Shown in pieces: positions 33,233-41,896 of a stretch of DNA of 47,276 bases. The translations under genes and the position numbers were made by a program. Position 1 is the first letter of the stretch, and every line of letters begins with the position of its first letter. This DNA is from Lentisphaeria bacterium (GTDB lineage: Bacteria; Verrucomicrobiota; Lentisphaeria; Victivallales; UBA1829), in NCBI GenBank assembly GCA_017615635.1, contig JAFZZR010000109.1, positions 1-47,276 of the forward strand. Reading direction: 5' to 3'. The notes under the pieces were generated by a model. That model was not told the origin of the DNA. It searched no databases and was given only the letters and a program-made list of their open reading frames with translations.

Positions 33233-33266
33233 GGGCTTCCGGTTTTCAGGCCGGGAGCCCTTTTTT
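33233..33266. terminator. Terminator between the Cys/His-rich gene and pgi
   Basis: GGGCTTCCGG (33233-33242) pairs with CCGGGAGCCC (33251-33260), followed by six T. A GCGGTCGACCGT palindrome plus eight T lies just before (about 33208-33228). It serves the plus strand and may also stop minus transcripts. Confidence 0.8.
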
Positions 33267-33283
33267 CGTACGGCAGAGCGGGA

Positions 33284-34882
33284 TCAGCGGACGGAATAGA
33301 TCCAGCCGCGGTCCTTGTTCCACTCGCGGGAGACCTGGAAGGGGAGATCCCGGAGATCGGCATTGGCCGCCAGCTTGGCGAGGATGCCGTCGAGCTCGAA
33401 TTCGCTGTCCCGCAGATCGAGTTTTGCTGCGAATTCGGAAACCGTTCCGGAAAAACCGCGGATGGACGAAAGTCCGGATCCCAGACCGGTCAGCAGTTTG
33501 ATGACGCCTTTGCTGGCCAGCTTGTACGCCTGAACGCCCGGCTGATGGAAGGCGTTGATGTGAATCAGCTCCGCGTAGGCGGCGACCGCCCGTTCGTAGA
33601 GGGCGATCAGCATGCCCAGATTATATTCGCAGACGGAATCCAGACGCATTTCGATGACATTGCGCTTCTTGCTGCGGAGCGCATTGGAAAGGCCCGCCAT
33701 GAATCCGTGGAGATAATCGCCCATGGCGATCCCGGGCGTAATGGTGGACTTGGAGCTGTCGCGCAGGATCTCGATGAAGGTGACGAAGAAATCGTCACGA
33801 CCGTCGTTGAGCTGCTGAATGAACGCATGGGCGTCCGTGCCGCCCTTGTTGCCGAAGACGTTGAGTCCCTGATGCACGACTTTTCCATCCAGATCCAGCT
33901 CCTTGCCGAGGCTTTCCATGACAAGCTGCTGGAGATAGCGGGACATGAGGATCAGGCGGTCGGAATACGGCACGATCACCATATTGCGGTCGCCCTTGCC
34001 GTTTCCGGCGATATACCACATGGCGGCCAGCATGTAGGCAGGATTCCGGGAAAGGATCGGAGACCGGGTAAGTCCGTCCATGTGGCAGGCGCCGGAAAGA
34101 AAGGCATTGAAATCGACCCCTGCCAGAGCGGCGGGAAGATGTCCGACGACGCTGGTGACGCTGGTGCGTCCGCCGATGGAGTCCGCCATTTCGAAGGACT
34201 TCAGCCAGCCGTTCTTGGTGGCAAGCTGGTCGAGTTCGCTGCCGGTCATGGTGATGGCGCAGGCATGGGAGGCGAAGTCCACCCCGGCGGCCTTGTATTT
34301 TTCCATGCAGCAGATCATGTTGTTTTTGGTTTCCTGGGTTCCGCCCGACTTGGAGATGTTCACCACCAGAGTCGTTGCGGGATCACAGACGCGGAACACG
34401 TCTTCCAGGCCGGCCGTATCGGTATTGTCCAGGAAATAGATTTTCAGGTATCCGCGGCGCATTTCGGAAGGCTGCTCGTTCCAGTAGGGTCCGTTGATCG
34501 CCATCTGGACCAGCTGCGGTCCCAAAGCGGATCCGCCGATCCCGTTGATGATGGCCGCCTCGAACTTTTTGCCGGGAGCCGCGGAAATGGCGCCCGTGCG
34601 GATCTTTTCCACGAAATCTTCGATCTCGCTGTATTCCTTGCCTCCGGTGTAGGCGGAACGGTCGGTAAAATGCGTGACTTTGCGGTTTTCATCGGGGTTC
34701 TTGATCTCGCCGCGTTCGATCTTCTGCATTTCCGCATGGACGGCGGGGATCCGCTGATCCACGGCCTTGAGCTGGTCTTCGGTAAAGTTCATGCCGGCGA
34801 AATTGACCTGGAACCCGGACTCGCCGTCGATCATGGAATACTGGTGACAGCGGTCGATCCACAACTGTTCGTTCAAAGACAT
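33284..34882 (-). CDS. pgi: Glucose-6-phosphate isomerase
   Basis: The protein has 532 residues and two SIS domains. Pgi interconverts glucose 6-phosphate and fructose 6-phosphate in the cytoplasm. G-I-G-G-S-A-L-G-P-Q-L is the phosphate-binding loop (about residues 115-125), and N-I-S-K-S-G-G-T-Q-E-T forms the second phosphate site. Q-G-L-N-V-F-G-N-K-G-G-T-D-A-H-A holds a His of the active site. It resembles the longer Pgi branch known from PVC and spirochaete genomes more than the E. coli enzyme, though this is from memory. It is transcribed alone from its own promoter, divergent from the cell-shape cluster. AAAGGATTTTCAG precedes the ATG. Confidence 0.93.
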   Translation of the reverse strand: MSLNEQLWIDRCHQYSMIDGESGFQVNFAGMNFTEDQLKAVDQRIPAVHAEMQKIERGEIKNPDENRKVTHFTDRSAYTGGKEYSEIEDFVEKIRTGAISAAPGKKFEAAIINGIGGSALGPQLVQMAINGPYWNEQPSEMRRGYLKIYFLDNTDTAGLEDVFRVCDPATTLVVNISKSGGTQETKNNMICCMEKYKAAGVDFASHACAITMTGSELDQLATKNGWLKSFEMADSIGGRTSVTSVVGHLPAALAGVDFNAFLSGACHMDGLTRSPILSRNPAYMLAAMWYIAGNGKGDRNMVIVPYSDRLILMSRYLQQLVMESLGKELDLDGKVVHQGLNVFGNKGGTDAHAFIQQLNDGRDDFFVTFIEILRDSSKSTITPGIAMGDYLHGFMAGLSNALRSKKRNVIEMRLDSVCEYNLGMLIALYERAVAAYAELIHINAFHQPGVQAYKLASKGVIKLLTGLGSGLSSIRGFSGTVSEFAAKLDLRDSEFELDGILAKLAANADLRDLPFQVSREWNKDRGWIYSVR

Positions 34883-34933
34883 TCTGAAAATCCTTTCGTT
34901 TCCGGTTTTCGATTCAACAGTTCACAAGCGCGT

Positions 34934-34961
34934 AATATAGCGCGGAAATCGGAAAAAACAA
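34934..34961 (-). promoter_or_regulatory. Promoter of pgi
   Basis: On the minus strand: TTGTTT (34956-34961), a 16-base spacer and TATATT (34934-34939), about 52 bases before pgi. It is identical in both boxes and in spacing to the regulator promoter at 19766-19793. Confidence 0.6.
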
Positions 34962-35097
34962 ACAGACTCTTCGGCGTTTCCGGTCCGGGAGAGAGAAAGA
35001 GGACAGGAAAGATAGTCGGAACTTTGCAAGTTTCGCTTGTAAAAAAAGGGTTTTGGATATACATTTCCCGCGTTCGGTCGTGTACGAGGTGCTGCCT

Positions 35098-36420
35098 GTG
35101 TTTTTTCCTGCAAAAAAAAATATCATCGCGATCCTTCTGGCCGGAGTCTCCCTTGCGGGCACGCTCCGGGGACAGGAGGAACGGCTTTATTTCCGCCATT
35201 TCGATTCGGCAGAGAAGTCGGACCGTTTTGTGAGCGGACGGGTGCTGGAGAGAGCAAAGCATCTGACCGGACTCTGCCTGCCCCGGGCGGCCTCCGAAAA
35301 AACGGGCTCCGTTTCCCTGGAGATGGACAGTACGGGTACGCAGAAACGACTGGAGGCACGGCCCGGCAAACGGAGAGGGGATATCCGCGTCCGTTTTCCG
35401 GCGAAGACGGCGCTGTGGGAAGGCGACATGGAACAGATGTGCGACCTGATGGCCTGGTGCATTCTGGCGAAGATGGGCCGTGGTCCGGGAAAAGCGCTGG
35501 GGATCCGCACCCATTGGATCGTCCGGGCGCTGGCAAAGAAGCTGATGGACGAGGAAAATGCGTCCTCCGGACTGCCGTTCGTCCGATCCTACCCCATGGT
35601 CTACGCGCTGGCCGCCAACGGGATCTTCGCCTCGTTCGATTCCATTCTGATCTCGCCGCCGGAAGGAACGCCGCCGAATCTTCTGGCTCTTTCCGATGAA
35701 TACGCATCGCTACTTCTGGATATCTGCCAGCGGACAGGACTTCTTCAGGGCGGTCTGGCGGAAAAACTTCTGACCTCCGAACTGGACGGTTCCGGCAACG
35801 GATCCCTCTCCTTCTTTTCGGCGGCGGCGGAAGTCTCCTTTCCGTCACGGCGTCAGGCCTCTTTCGTTGCCGAGACGGATAAAAAACAGAACTTTTTTCT
35901 TTCCTGGTTCGAGCAGAATGCGGAACATGTGCTCCTGACCTTTTTTGCGCCTGTCTCCGCCGCCCAGTTCGAAATCATCTACCGGAAAACCGCCCGGATC
36001 CGCTTCGTCGATCCGGAAACGTTCGAGGTGCGCCGGATCTCCATCACCGATCTGGCAGGCGGGAAAAAAACACCCGAAGACGCCGAGTTGACGGAGACCG
36101 CCCGGCGGCTCTCCCTGCTGACAGCCGTTACCCCGCCCTGCCTTCAGGGGCCGCTTTCAGAAGTCCGGCAGGCGCTGGACCGGGTCCGTCTTCAGGGCAT
36201 GGAGCATGTGGAAGAAGCCGTGGAAGCGGAGAGGAAACTGATCCGGGAGACGGGCCGTCTTTGCGGGATCGAACGCTATCTGAAGAAGGTTCAGGAAAAA
36301 CAGATCGGACCCGGCATGCGGCTGGAAGCATCTCTCCGCGCAGTCCGGGCGCTTCGGATGAAAACGCAATCGGGAACCGGGATCGACCGGCTTCTGGATC
36401 AGTGGGATGAATACCGATGA
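35098..36420 (+). CDS. Exported protein of unknown function, first gene of the mre cluster
   Basis: The protein has about 440 residues. Start: GTG 35098 with GAGG eight bases upstream gives a clean signal peptide (basic P-A-K-K-N, hydrophobic core, L-R-G-Q). A TTG at 35053 would add 15 residues. The body shows no motif I know: M-A-W-C-I-L-A-K-M-G, then a beta-rich part with F-E-V-R-R-I-S-I-T-D-L and a helical Glu/Arg-rich end (about 375-440). Its stop overlaps the mreC start (ATGA), so it is translated together with mreC, mreD and PBP2. A role in cell-wall growth at the periplasmic side is inferred from coupling alone. Some features (length, layout) would fit a periplasmic scaffold, but this is not supported by a motif. 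Confidence 0.7.
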   Translation: MFFPAKKNIIAILLAGVSLAGTLRGQEERLYFRHFDSAEKSDRFVSGRVLERAKHLTGLCLPRAASEKTGSVSLEMDSTGTQKRLEARPGKRRGDIRVRFPAKTALWEGDMEQMCDLMAWCILAKMGRGPGKALGIRTHWIVRALAKKLMDEENASSGLPFVRSYPMVYALAANGIFASFDSILISPPEGTPPNLLALSDEYASLLLDICQRTGLLQGGLAEKLLTSELDGSGNGSLSFFSAAAEVSFPSRRQASFVAETDKKQNFFLSWFEQNAEHVLLTFFAPVSAAQFEIIYRKTARIRFVDPETFEVRRISITDLAGGKKTPEDAELTETARRLSLLTAVTPPCLQGPLSEVRQALDRVRLQGMEHVEEAVEAERKLIRETGRLCGIERYLKKVQEKQIGPGMRLEASLRAVRALRMKTQSGTGIDRLLDQWDEYR

Positions 36421-37289
36421 AACAGAATTCGATCCGTCCTGTCCAAACCATTCTGCTTTCGCTGGCGATCCCCGCGGCCTTTCTTCTGACGGTATTCACC
36501 TGGCAGTCGATCCGGTTGTTTCTCACCCGTTCCACGCTGGATTATTTCTATCCGTTTCTCAAGGCGTCCGCGGCGGCGGAGGATGCCGCGGCGCATGCGG
36601 CGCTGGCGGCGGGAAAGAGCAAGAACTTTCTGGCCTCGTCGCTGGCGAAGATGCAGGAGGAGGTGATGCGGCTTTCCTCGCAGAACGCATCGCTGGAGCA
36701 TCTGAAACAGGAAAACCGGCAGCTGCGGGCACTTCTGGAACTGCGGCAGTTTTCCGGATTCCGTCCCGTCTTCTCGGAGATCATCGCCCGCGATCCCATG
36801 ACCTGGGACGAAACGTTTCTGGTGGACAAGGGAGCGGTCAACGGGATCCGGGCCGGTGACTGCGTACTTGCCGTATTCGATGCGCCGGATGGAGAAGGTG
36901 TCGTCACCGCGGTGGCCGGACGTATCACCTCCGTTTCGGAACATACGGCCAGAGTCTCGACCATCTTTCATGAAGACTGCACGCTGAGCGTGTTTCTGGC
37001 GGAATCGGGGCAATTCGGATCGCTCCGGGGCAAGGGAAGAGGCGAAGAGCCGGTGATCTCCTGGCTTCCGGCGGATGGAAAATACGGACGCGGAGAGATC
37101 GTTCTGACCGGCGGTCTTTCCCCGCAGACGCCTGCCGGTCTGTACGTCGGGACGGTCCAGGCAGGCAAGGACGGAAACGTTTCGAGGATCTCGGATCATC
37201 TGTATGCGGAAGCGGAACTGAAGGCGGCGGCAAAGATCTCCGATCTTCATTTTGTGACGGTCCTCGTCCGGGAAGCGGACAAGCCATGA
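36417..37289 (+). CDS. mreC: Rod shape-determining protein MreC
   Basis: The protein has 290 residues. One membrane helix (about 10-30) precedes a coiled coil (about 80-115, E-E-V-M-R-L-S-S-Q-N to L-R-A-L-L-E-L). The beta domains of MreC follow, with A-R-D-P-M-T-W-D-E-T-F-L-V-D-K-G and G-I-R-A-G-D-C-V (canonical: D-K-G-x-x-x-G-V-x-x-G). The G-R-G-E-I-V-L-T-G-G-L near the end also fits. MreC links MreB inside to PBP2 outside during lateral wall growth. It overlaps the previous and next genes by four bases each (ATGA). mreB is not in the window. Confidence 0.93.
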   Translation: MKQNSIRPVQTILLSLAIPAAFLLTVFTWQSIRLFLTRSTLDYFYPFLKASAAAEDAAAHAALAAGKSKNFLASSLAKMQEEVMRLSSQNASLEHLKQENRQLRALLELRQFSGFRPVFSEIIARDPMTWDETFLVDKGAVNGIRAGDCVLAVFDAPDGEGVVTAVAGRITSVSEHTARVSTIFHEDCTLSVFLAESGQFGSLRGKGRGEEPVISWLPADGKYGRGEIVLTGGLSPQTPAGLYVGTVQAGKDGNVSRISDHLYAEAELKAAAKISDLHFVTVLVREADKP

Positions 37290-37792
37290 CCGCCGCCGTC
37301 TTTCTCACGTTTTCGCTTTCACTTTTTCTGGATCTGTTTTTCCGGAGCCACGGGATCCTGTCCGTCTTCACCCCCTTCTGCATTTTCTACTATGCCGTGG
37401 TGCTCAACTGGAAAACGGCTCTGGTTCTGGCCATTGCCTCCGCCATTCCCGCCATCGTGTTCGCCGGATCCGCCTGGCCCTTCGATCTGCTCACCTATCC
37501 CGCGGTCATCGGGCTTTCTCTGTGGAACCGGCGCAAAACCGGTCCGGCGGATCCATCGCTCCGGAGGCACCTTCTCTGCGGGGCGCTGATCCCGATTTTG
37601 ATCTTCGGCCCGAAGGCGCTGACGTTGTCATTCGATACGTTTCTTGCTTTTCTTGCATGGCTGCCGCCGCACTGCGTGCTCTCGGCGGTCCTGCTTCCCT
37701 TCGTTCTGTACCTGCTGGATCTTTTCGCGGAAAAACTGGGACTGCCGCTCTACAGCGAGACGATCCGGAAACGGGAGAATCCGCCCCTATGA
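37286..37792 (+). CDS. mreD: MreD-like membrane protein
   Basis: The protein has 168 residues with about five membrane helices, the usual size and character of MreD, which is poorly conserved in sequence. Its position between mreC and the PBP2 gene with ATGA overlaps on both sides is the main evidence. It is part of the elongasome in the inner membrane. Confidence 0.8.
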   Translation: MTAAVFLTFSLSLFLDLFFRSHGILSVFTPFCIFYYAVVLNWKTALVLAIASAIPAIVFAGSAWPFDLLTYPAVIGLSLWNRRKTGPADPSLRRHLLCGALIPILIFGPKALTLSFDTFLAFLAWLPPHCVLSAVLLPFVLYLLDLFAEKLGLPLYSETIRKRENPPL

Positions 37793-39582
37793 ACCTTTCG
37801 CTTGAAAATCTCACCTCGCTCCGGGTCCGGATCGGGATCCTTCTGGCCATAGCATTCATTCTTTTTTCCATTATTGCCATCCGTCTGTGGGAGATGCAGG
37901 TCATGCGAGGGGCGAAATACCGGGAAAAAGCCCAGAGCCAGAGCGTACGGACAATCCGCGTGCCGGCCGTTCGCGGACGGATCCTGGCCCGGGACGGGAC
38001 CCCGCTCGCGGTCAACCGGGTCACCTATGAGGTACTGCTCCACCCCGCGGAGCTGCGTGCACGCAGCATCCGGGACACGGTGGACAACATTCTGGCGGCG
38101 GGCGAGGAGGCGGCACGCCGTCTCGGCCGGGAAAATCCGCTGACCCGGGAAAAAGTTCTGCGTCATCTGAATTACTATCCCGGCATCCCGCTGGAACTGT
38201 TCCGGGAGCTGACCCAAAAGGAAGGCTCCGGACTGGGAGAGATGCTGCCGCAGATCCGGGGGCTGGAGATCGCCCCCTCGCCCGTGCGGGAGTATCCGTT
38301 CGGTCCCCTGGCCGCGCATCTGCTGGGATATGCGGGGCGGACCGATCCCGACGACGCGGACGACCGGAAACGGTATTCCTACTACATCTCCAGTCTGACC
38401 GGGAAGAGCGGACTGGAAAAGGCCATGGATCAGGATCTGTGCGGATCGCCAGGGCGAAAACTGGTCATTGTGAACAGTGTGGGATTCGTCCATGAATATC
38501 TGGAAGCGGGATCCGCCGTCGCACGGAACGGACTGGATCTGGAACTCACGCTGGATCTCAAGGCGCAGCAGACGGCGGAACAGCTTCTCGGCGAACGATG
38601 CGGCGCCATCGTACTTTTGAATGCGGAAAACGGCGAGATCCTCGCCATGGCCTCCTCGCCCCGCTACGATCTGAATCTCTTCACGGGCCGGATCCCCGCA
38701 AAGGAATACCGGATTCTGGCCACCGATGAGCGATATCCCTTCATGCACCGGGCCGCGCAGGGCTCCTACATGCCGGGCTCCATCATCAAACCGCTGACGG
38801 CCATCGCCGCGCTGCATGCGGGCGTCCGCCCCGAGGAGACCTTCAACTGCGAAGGCCAGGTTCCGTTCGGCTACACGCAGATCCGCTGCATGAATCACGC
38901 GGTGCACGGAGAGATCGATCTCTACGACGCCATCAAGAAATCCTGCAACTGCTATTTCGTGACCGTGGGACTTCGCGCCGGAATCGACCTGCTTTCCCGG
39001 GTTTTCGCCTCCGCCGGGATCGGGTCCCCCACCGGGTTCGAACTGCCGGAACGGAGAGGATTCCTTCCGGTCAACTCTCCTGCCTGGCGGCCTCAGGAAA
39101 CCGCCTACGTCGCCTTCGGTCAGGGGAAAGTCGAACTGACGCCCCTGCAGGCGGCCGTCTATGCCGCCGCCCTGGCAAACGGGGGGACCCGCTGGCGTCC
39201 CCACCTGATCCGCAGGGTGCTGGATACTTCGGGAAACGGTCCTCCGGTCTCCGTCCGGGATACGGTTCCGGAAATCCGGGGGCACCTGGACGCCACGGAT
39301 GAAATGCTGTCCATCATCAAGGATGCCATGCACCGCGTGGTCTGGGAGCCGGGCGGAAGCGGAAGCCGCGCCCGAACCGACAAAATCGAGCTTTCCGGAA
39401 AAACGGGAACCGCAGACGTGGTGGCCCACGGGGAAAAATACAAAAACACCTGGTTCATCGGATTCGGACGGGATCCGGTGAAGGGTACGCTCTATGCCAT
39501 CAGCATTCTGATCGAACGGGGCGAGTCCGGCGGACGCACGGCGGCGGAGGCTGCGGGCGAATTTTTCAACCGCTGGCTGTAA
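37789..39582 (+). CDS. mrdA: Penicillin-binding protein 2 (class B transpeptidase)
   Basis: The protein has 597 residues: a short cytoplasmic start, one membrane helix (about 14-36), the PBP dimerisation domain (R-G-R-I-L-A-R-D-G-T-P-L-A) and the transpeptidase domain. Catalytic motifs are S331-I-I-K334, S385-C-N387 and K538-T-G540. It cross-links peptidoglycan during cell elongation, working with MreC/MreD and RodA. rodA does not follow here, unlike in many bacteria. The start at 37789 overlaps the mreD stop (ATGA); the open frame extends upstream only as antisense-like sequence. PBP2 is preferred over PBP3/FtsI because of the mre context. Confidence 0.95.
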   Translation: MNLSLENLTSLRVRIGILLAIAFILFSIIAIRLWEMQVMRGAKYREKAQSQSVRTIRVPAVRGRILARDGTPLAVNRVTYEVLLHPAELRARSIRDTVDNILAAGEEAARRLGRENPLTREKVLRHLNYYPGIPLELFRELTQKEGSGLGEMLPQIRGLEIAPSPVREYPFGPLAAHLLGYAGRTDPDDADDRKRYSYYISSLTGKSGLEKAMDQDLCGSPGRKLVIVNSVGFVHEYLEAGSAVARNGLDLELTLDLKAQQTAEQLLGERCGAIVLLNAENGEILAMASSPRYDLNLFTGRIPAKEYRILATDERYPFMHRAAQGSYMPGSIIKPLTAIAALHAGVRPEETFNCEGQVPFGYTQIRCMNHAVHGEIDLYDAIKKSCNCYFVTVGLRAGIDLLSRVFASAGIGSPTGFELPERRGFLPVNSPAWRPQETAYVAFGQGKVELTPLQAAVYAAALANGGTRWRPHLIRRVLDTSGNGPPVSVRDTVPEIRGHLDATDEMLSIIKDAMHRVVWEPGGSGSRARTDKIELSGKTGTADVVAHGEKYKNTWFIGFGRDPVKGTLYAISILIERGESGGRTAAEAAGEFFNRWL

Positions 39583-39658
39583 GGATGCTCCTGCCAAAAC
39601 TCGCGACTGGCCATTCGATGTCCGACGGCACAAAATGCGGATGTATCCGGAAAACGAT

Positions 39659-39687
39659 TTGACAAAACGGGAATAGGCGGGTATGTT
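39659..39687 (+). promoter_or_regulatory. Promoter of the sigma factor operon
   Basis: TTGACA (39659-39664), a 17-base spacer and TATGTT (39682-39687), 66 bases before the gene. It is the only perfect -35 box among the promoters I found. It looks like a housekeeping promoter rather than an ECF autoregulated one. Confidence 0.65.
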
Positions 39688-39753
39688 ATCACCGTCCGAG
39701 GGGGACGCCCGTTTGGGGGGGAAAACAAAAAAAAGAGGAAGGAACGTCAGGAG

Positions 39754-40428
39754 ATGCTGAACATTCGAAACAAAGAGCATGCCATGGGTACGAAGCCGCC
39801 GCTCTGCGACAAACCGGAAGAAGAACTGATCCGCCAGTTCCGGGAGGGCCGTAAAGAGTCCTTCGATGAAATGGTGGTCATGTACTCGCCGCGTCTTTTC
39901 CGTGTGGCATACGGACTGCTGGGCAACAAGCAGGATGCGGAAGAAGTGGTGCAGGACGCATTCGTGCGGGCCTACCGGGCGCTGCCGTATTTTCGGGGGG
40001 ACGCGAGTTTCGAGACGTGGATGCACCGGATCACGATGAACCTTGCGAGGAACAAGTTTCATTGGAACAGACGGCGCGGAAGCGGTCTGAATGTGAGTCT
40101 GTATTCGGGAGAGGACGCCGATCCGGAACAGTCCGTTCCCCGGATCGACCTGCCGGATACACGGATGGAGCCCGATCGACTTCTGGAAAACACGGAACTG
40201 GAACAGAATATCGTACGCATCATCCGCGGTCTGCCCGGGAAGCTCCGGGAGGCCATGATCCTCCGTCATCTGGAAAATCTCTCCTACGAACAGATCGCGG
40301 AGTATCTGAACTGCAAAGCGGGGACCGTGAAATCCAGGCTGGCGCGAGGCCGCGAAATTCTGCGGAAGGAGCTGGTCCGGCTGGACGGCATAAAAAACAA
40401 ACAGGAAACGGACGGACGGAAGCCATGA
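39754..40428 (+). CDS. ECF sigma factor (sigma-70 family, RpoE-like)
   Basis: The protein has 224 residues with both ECF domains. Region 2 (about 25-95) has F-D-E-M-V-V-M-Y-S-P-R-L-F-R-V-A-Y and D-A-E-E-V-V-Q-D-A-F-V-R-A-Y-R-A-L. Region 4 (about 145-200) has L-P-G-K-L-R-E-A-M-I-L-R-H-L and Y-E-Q-I-A-E-Y-L, the last being the DNA-binding helix-turn-helix. A 20-residue N-terminal extension precedes it; a second ATG at 39784 is possible. Start 39754 has GAGGAAGGA ten bases upstream. The stop overlaps the next start (ATGA), which is the usual arrangement with an anti-sigma factor. Confidence 0.92.
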   Translation: MLNIRNKEHAMGTKPPLCDKPEEELIRQFREGRKESFDEMVVMYSPRLFRVAYGLLGNKQDAEEVVQDAFVRAYRALPYFRGDASFETWMHRITMNLARNKFHWNRRRGSGLNVSLYSGEDADPEQSVPRIDLPDTRMEPDRLLENTELEQNIVRIIRGLPGKLREAMILRHLENLSYEQIAEYLNCKAGTVKSRLARGREILRKELVRLDGIKNKQETDGRKP

Positions 40429-41330
40429 CGAACAAACAGGAAGGCAGCAGGCCGAGATCCGGGAAAGGCATTCCGGCCAGACCGAATGAATCTCCGGAAA
40501 AGAGCCGGCAGGGCGATCTTTCCGAAATCTCGCAGGCGTTGAAAAAGGACGCCGACAAGGTCTGTACGGAGTCCATTCCGGAACGGATTCTTGAGAACAT
40601 ACGCAAACAGCTTGACGGGAAAAAGAAGTTTTCGATACGGAAACGCCGCATGATAACCCGTCCCTGGCTGATCCGCCTCGCCCTCCTGGCCGTCTGCGCC
40701 GTCCTTTTTCTGGGACTGGCCGTGAGTTCGAAGAAAAAGGCTCCGGAGAACAAGCCGCTGCGTCCGGACCGGACCGGATCCGGTCCTTCGTATGCGGAGT
40801 TCATCGTCCGTCCGGCGTCAAAGAGTCAGCAGTACCGGACGCCGGCGGCATTTTCCAGCTCGATCTCGCCTCTCGAATCCCGGTTTCGCGGCAACTTCTT
40901 CTGGGTGTTCGATGAAGTCGATACGTTCCTTCTCCCCGCGCCGGGGATCATATCCGGCCGAACCGTCCAGCTCTGGACGTCCGGCTCCTTCGATGCGGCG
41001 GAACTGAAAAATCACCTGACCGGACTCTGCAAAGAGCTCCAGATCGGCGAACGGAAGGTCACGCGGATCGGCAATGCGCTCCGCTTTTCCGCAAAACTGA
41101 ACGCCCGGCAGGCCGCCGTCCTGGTCAAACAACTCGCCGCCTGGGGCCTGATCCCCGTCAGCCGGAGCGGACCGCTTCCGGACCGGTATCTGTATCTGGG
41201 ATCCGGCGGGGAACAGGTGGACCTCACCATGACGATCCTGATGAGGGACCGCGGAGGCACAGGGCTCCTTTCCCGCGAGGAAAGGGATCTATTCCTCGGA
41301 CAGGGCGATCCTTCGGGCCTCGGACGGTGA
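40425..41330 (+). CDS. Probable anti-sigma factor, single-pass membrane protein
   Basis: The protein has 301 residues. A basic cytoplasmic part (1-80) contains I-P-E-R-I-L-E-N-I-R-K-Q-L, a short helix that could hold the sigma factor. One membrane helix (about 85-103) follows, then a periplasmic domain with Y-A-E-F-I-V-R-P, F-F-W-V-F-D-E-V and a ferredoxin-like pattern (A-A-E-L-K-N-H-L). No zinc motif (H-x3-C-x2-C) is seen. The role is inferred from coupling to the ECF sigma gene and topology. The last 42 bases overlap the 3' end of the convergent 41289-41861 gene. Confidence 0.7.
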   Translation: MTNKQEGSRPRSGKGIPARPNESPEKSRQGDLSEISQALKKDADKVCTESIPERILENIRKQLDGKKKFSIRKRRMITRPWLIRLALLAVCAVLFLGLAVSSKKKAPENKPLRPDRTGSGPSYAEFIVRPASKSQQYRTPAAFSSSISPLESRFRGNFFWVFDEVDTFLLPAPGIISGRTVQLWTSGSFDAAELKNHLTGLCKELQIGERKVTRIGNALRFSAKLNARQAAVLVKQLAAWGLIPVSRSGPLPDRYLYLGSGGEQVDLTMTILMRDRGGTGLLSREERDLFLGQGDPSGLGR

Positions 41331-41861
41331 GAGAGCCCAGCAGGGATAGCTTTCCCCCCGGTGCGGGATCCGGACCGGCGTGGGATAAGCACGGCCCGTC
41401 CACACATTGCCCTGCGGAATGAACAGACCGTAAATATAGACTTTCCCGAACTGCGTCGGCGCCGCACCCGTCCCGCTTTCCGCCGACTCCGCCCAGCCCA
41501 GCGTGCCGCCCTGCAAAATTCTCACGGACCGGAAGTACACGATCCCGATCATGCCGGGCAGGACCACCGGAGGCCCGTCATCGTTTCCGCCGGTATTTCT
41601 CTTCCCGCCGGGGTTTCCGTTCGACACGGGAGAAAAATCGGAAAGGAGCTTCATGGATGCGGGCGAAAGGGCATCGAAGCGGACAAACCGCGTACTGCCT
41701 TCGGGACTGCGCAGCTGAAGTCCGTCCGGCGAAACGCCGGCAATGGAAACACCGGAAAGAAGTTCTCCGGATTTCAGAGTCAGATCGAACGCGCATAAAG
41801 ACACGGACGCCGTCAGCAGAAAGACAATACCGACGGCACAAAAACGACGGAAAGCAGACAT
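41289..41861 (-). CDS. Exported protein of unknown function
   Basis: The protein has 190 residues with a signal peptide (F-R-R-F, hydrophobic core, S-L-C-A). Residues 25-65 form a small beta domain (L-T-L-K-S-G-E-L-L-S-G-V, L-R-S-P-E-G) of the kind seen as SH3-like repeats in PVC exported proteins. A Gly/Asn/Pro linker and a second beta part follow (G-K-V-Y-I-Y-G-L-F). It is 35 bases after the BatD-BatE stop and has AAAGGAGGGG in front, so it is likely the last gene of the Bat operon. I do not know its function. It overlaps the anti-sigma gene tail to tail by 42 bases. Confidence 0.65.
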   Translation of the reverse strand: MSAFRRFCAVGIVFLLTASVSLCAFDLTLKSGELLSGVSIAGVSPDGLQLRSPEGSTRFVRFDALSPASMKLLSDFSPVSNGNPGGKRNTGGNDDGPPVVLPGMIGIVYFRSVRILQGGTLGWAESAESGTGAAPTQFGKVYIYGLFIPQGNVWTGRAYPTPVRIPHRGESYPCWALSPSEARRIALSEE

Positions 41862-41896
41862 GAAACCCCTCCTTTTTTTAGAAAATCAATGCTGCA

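Noticed and set aside
37750..40269. Long open frame of 839 codons on the minus strand
   Set aside because: It is antisense to PBP2 and the sigma factor, both of which have intact catalytic or DNA-binding motifs.
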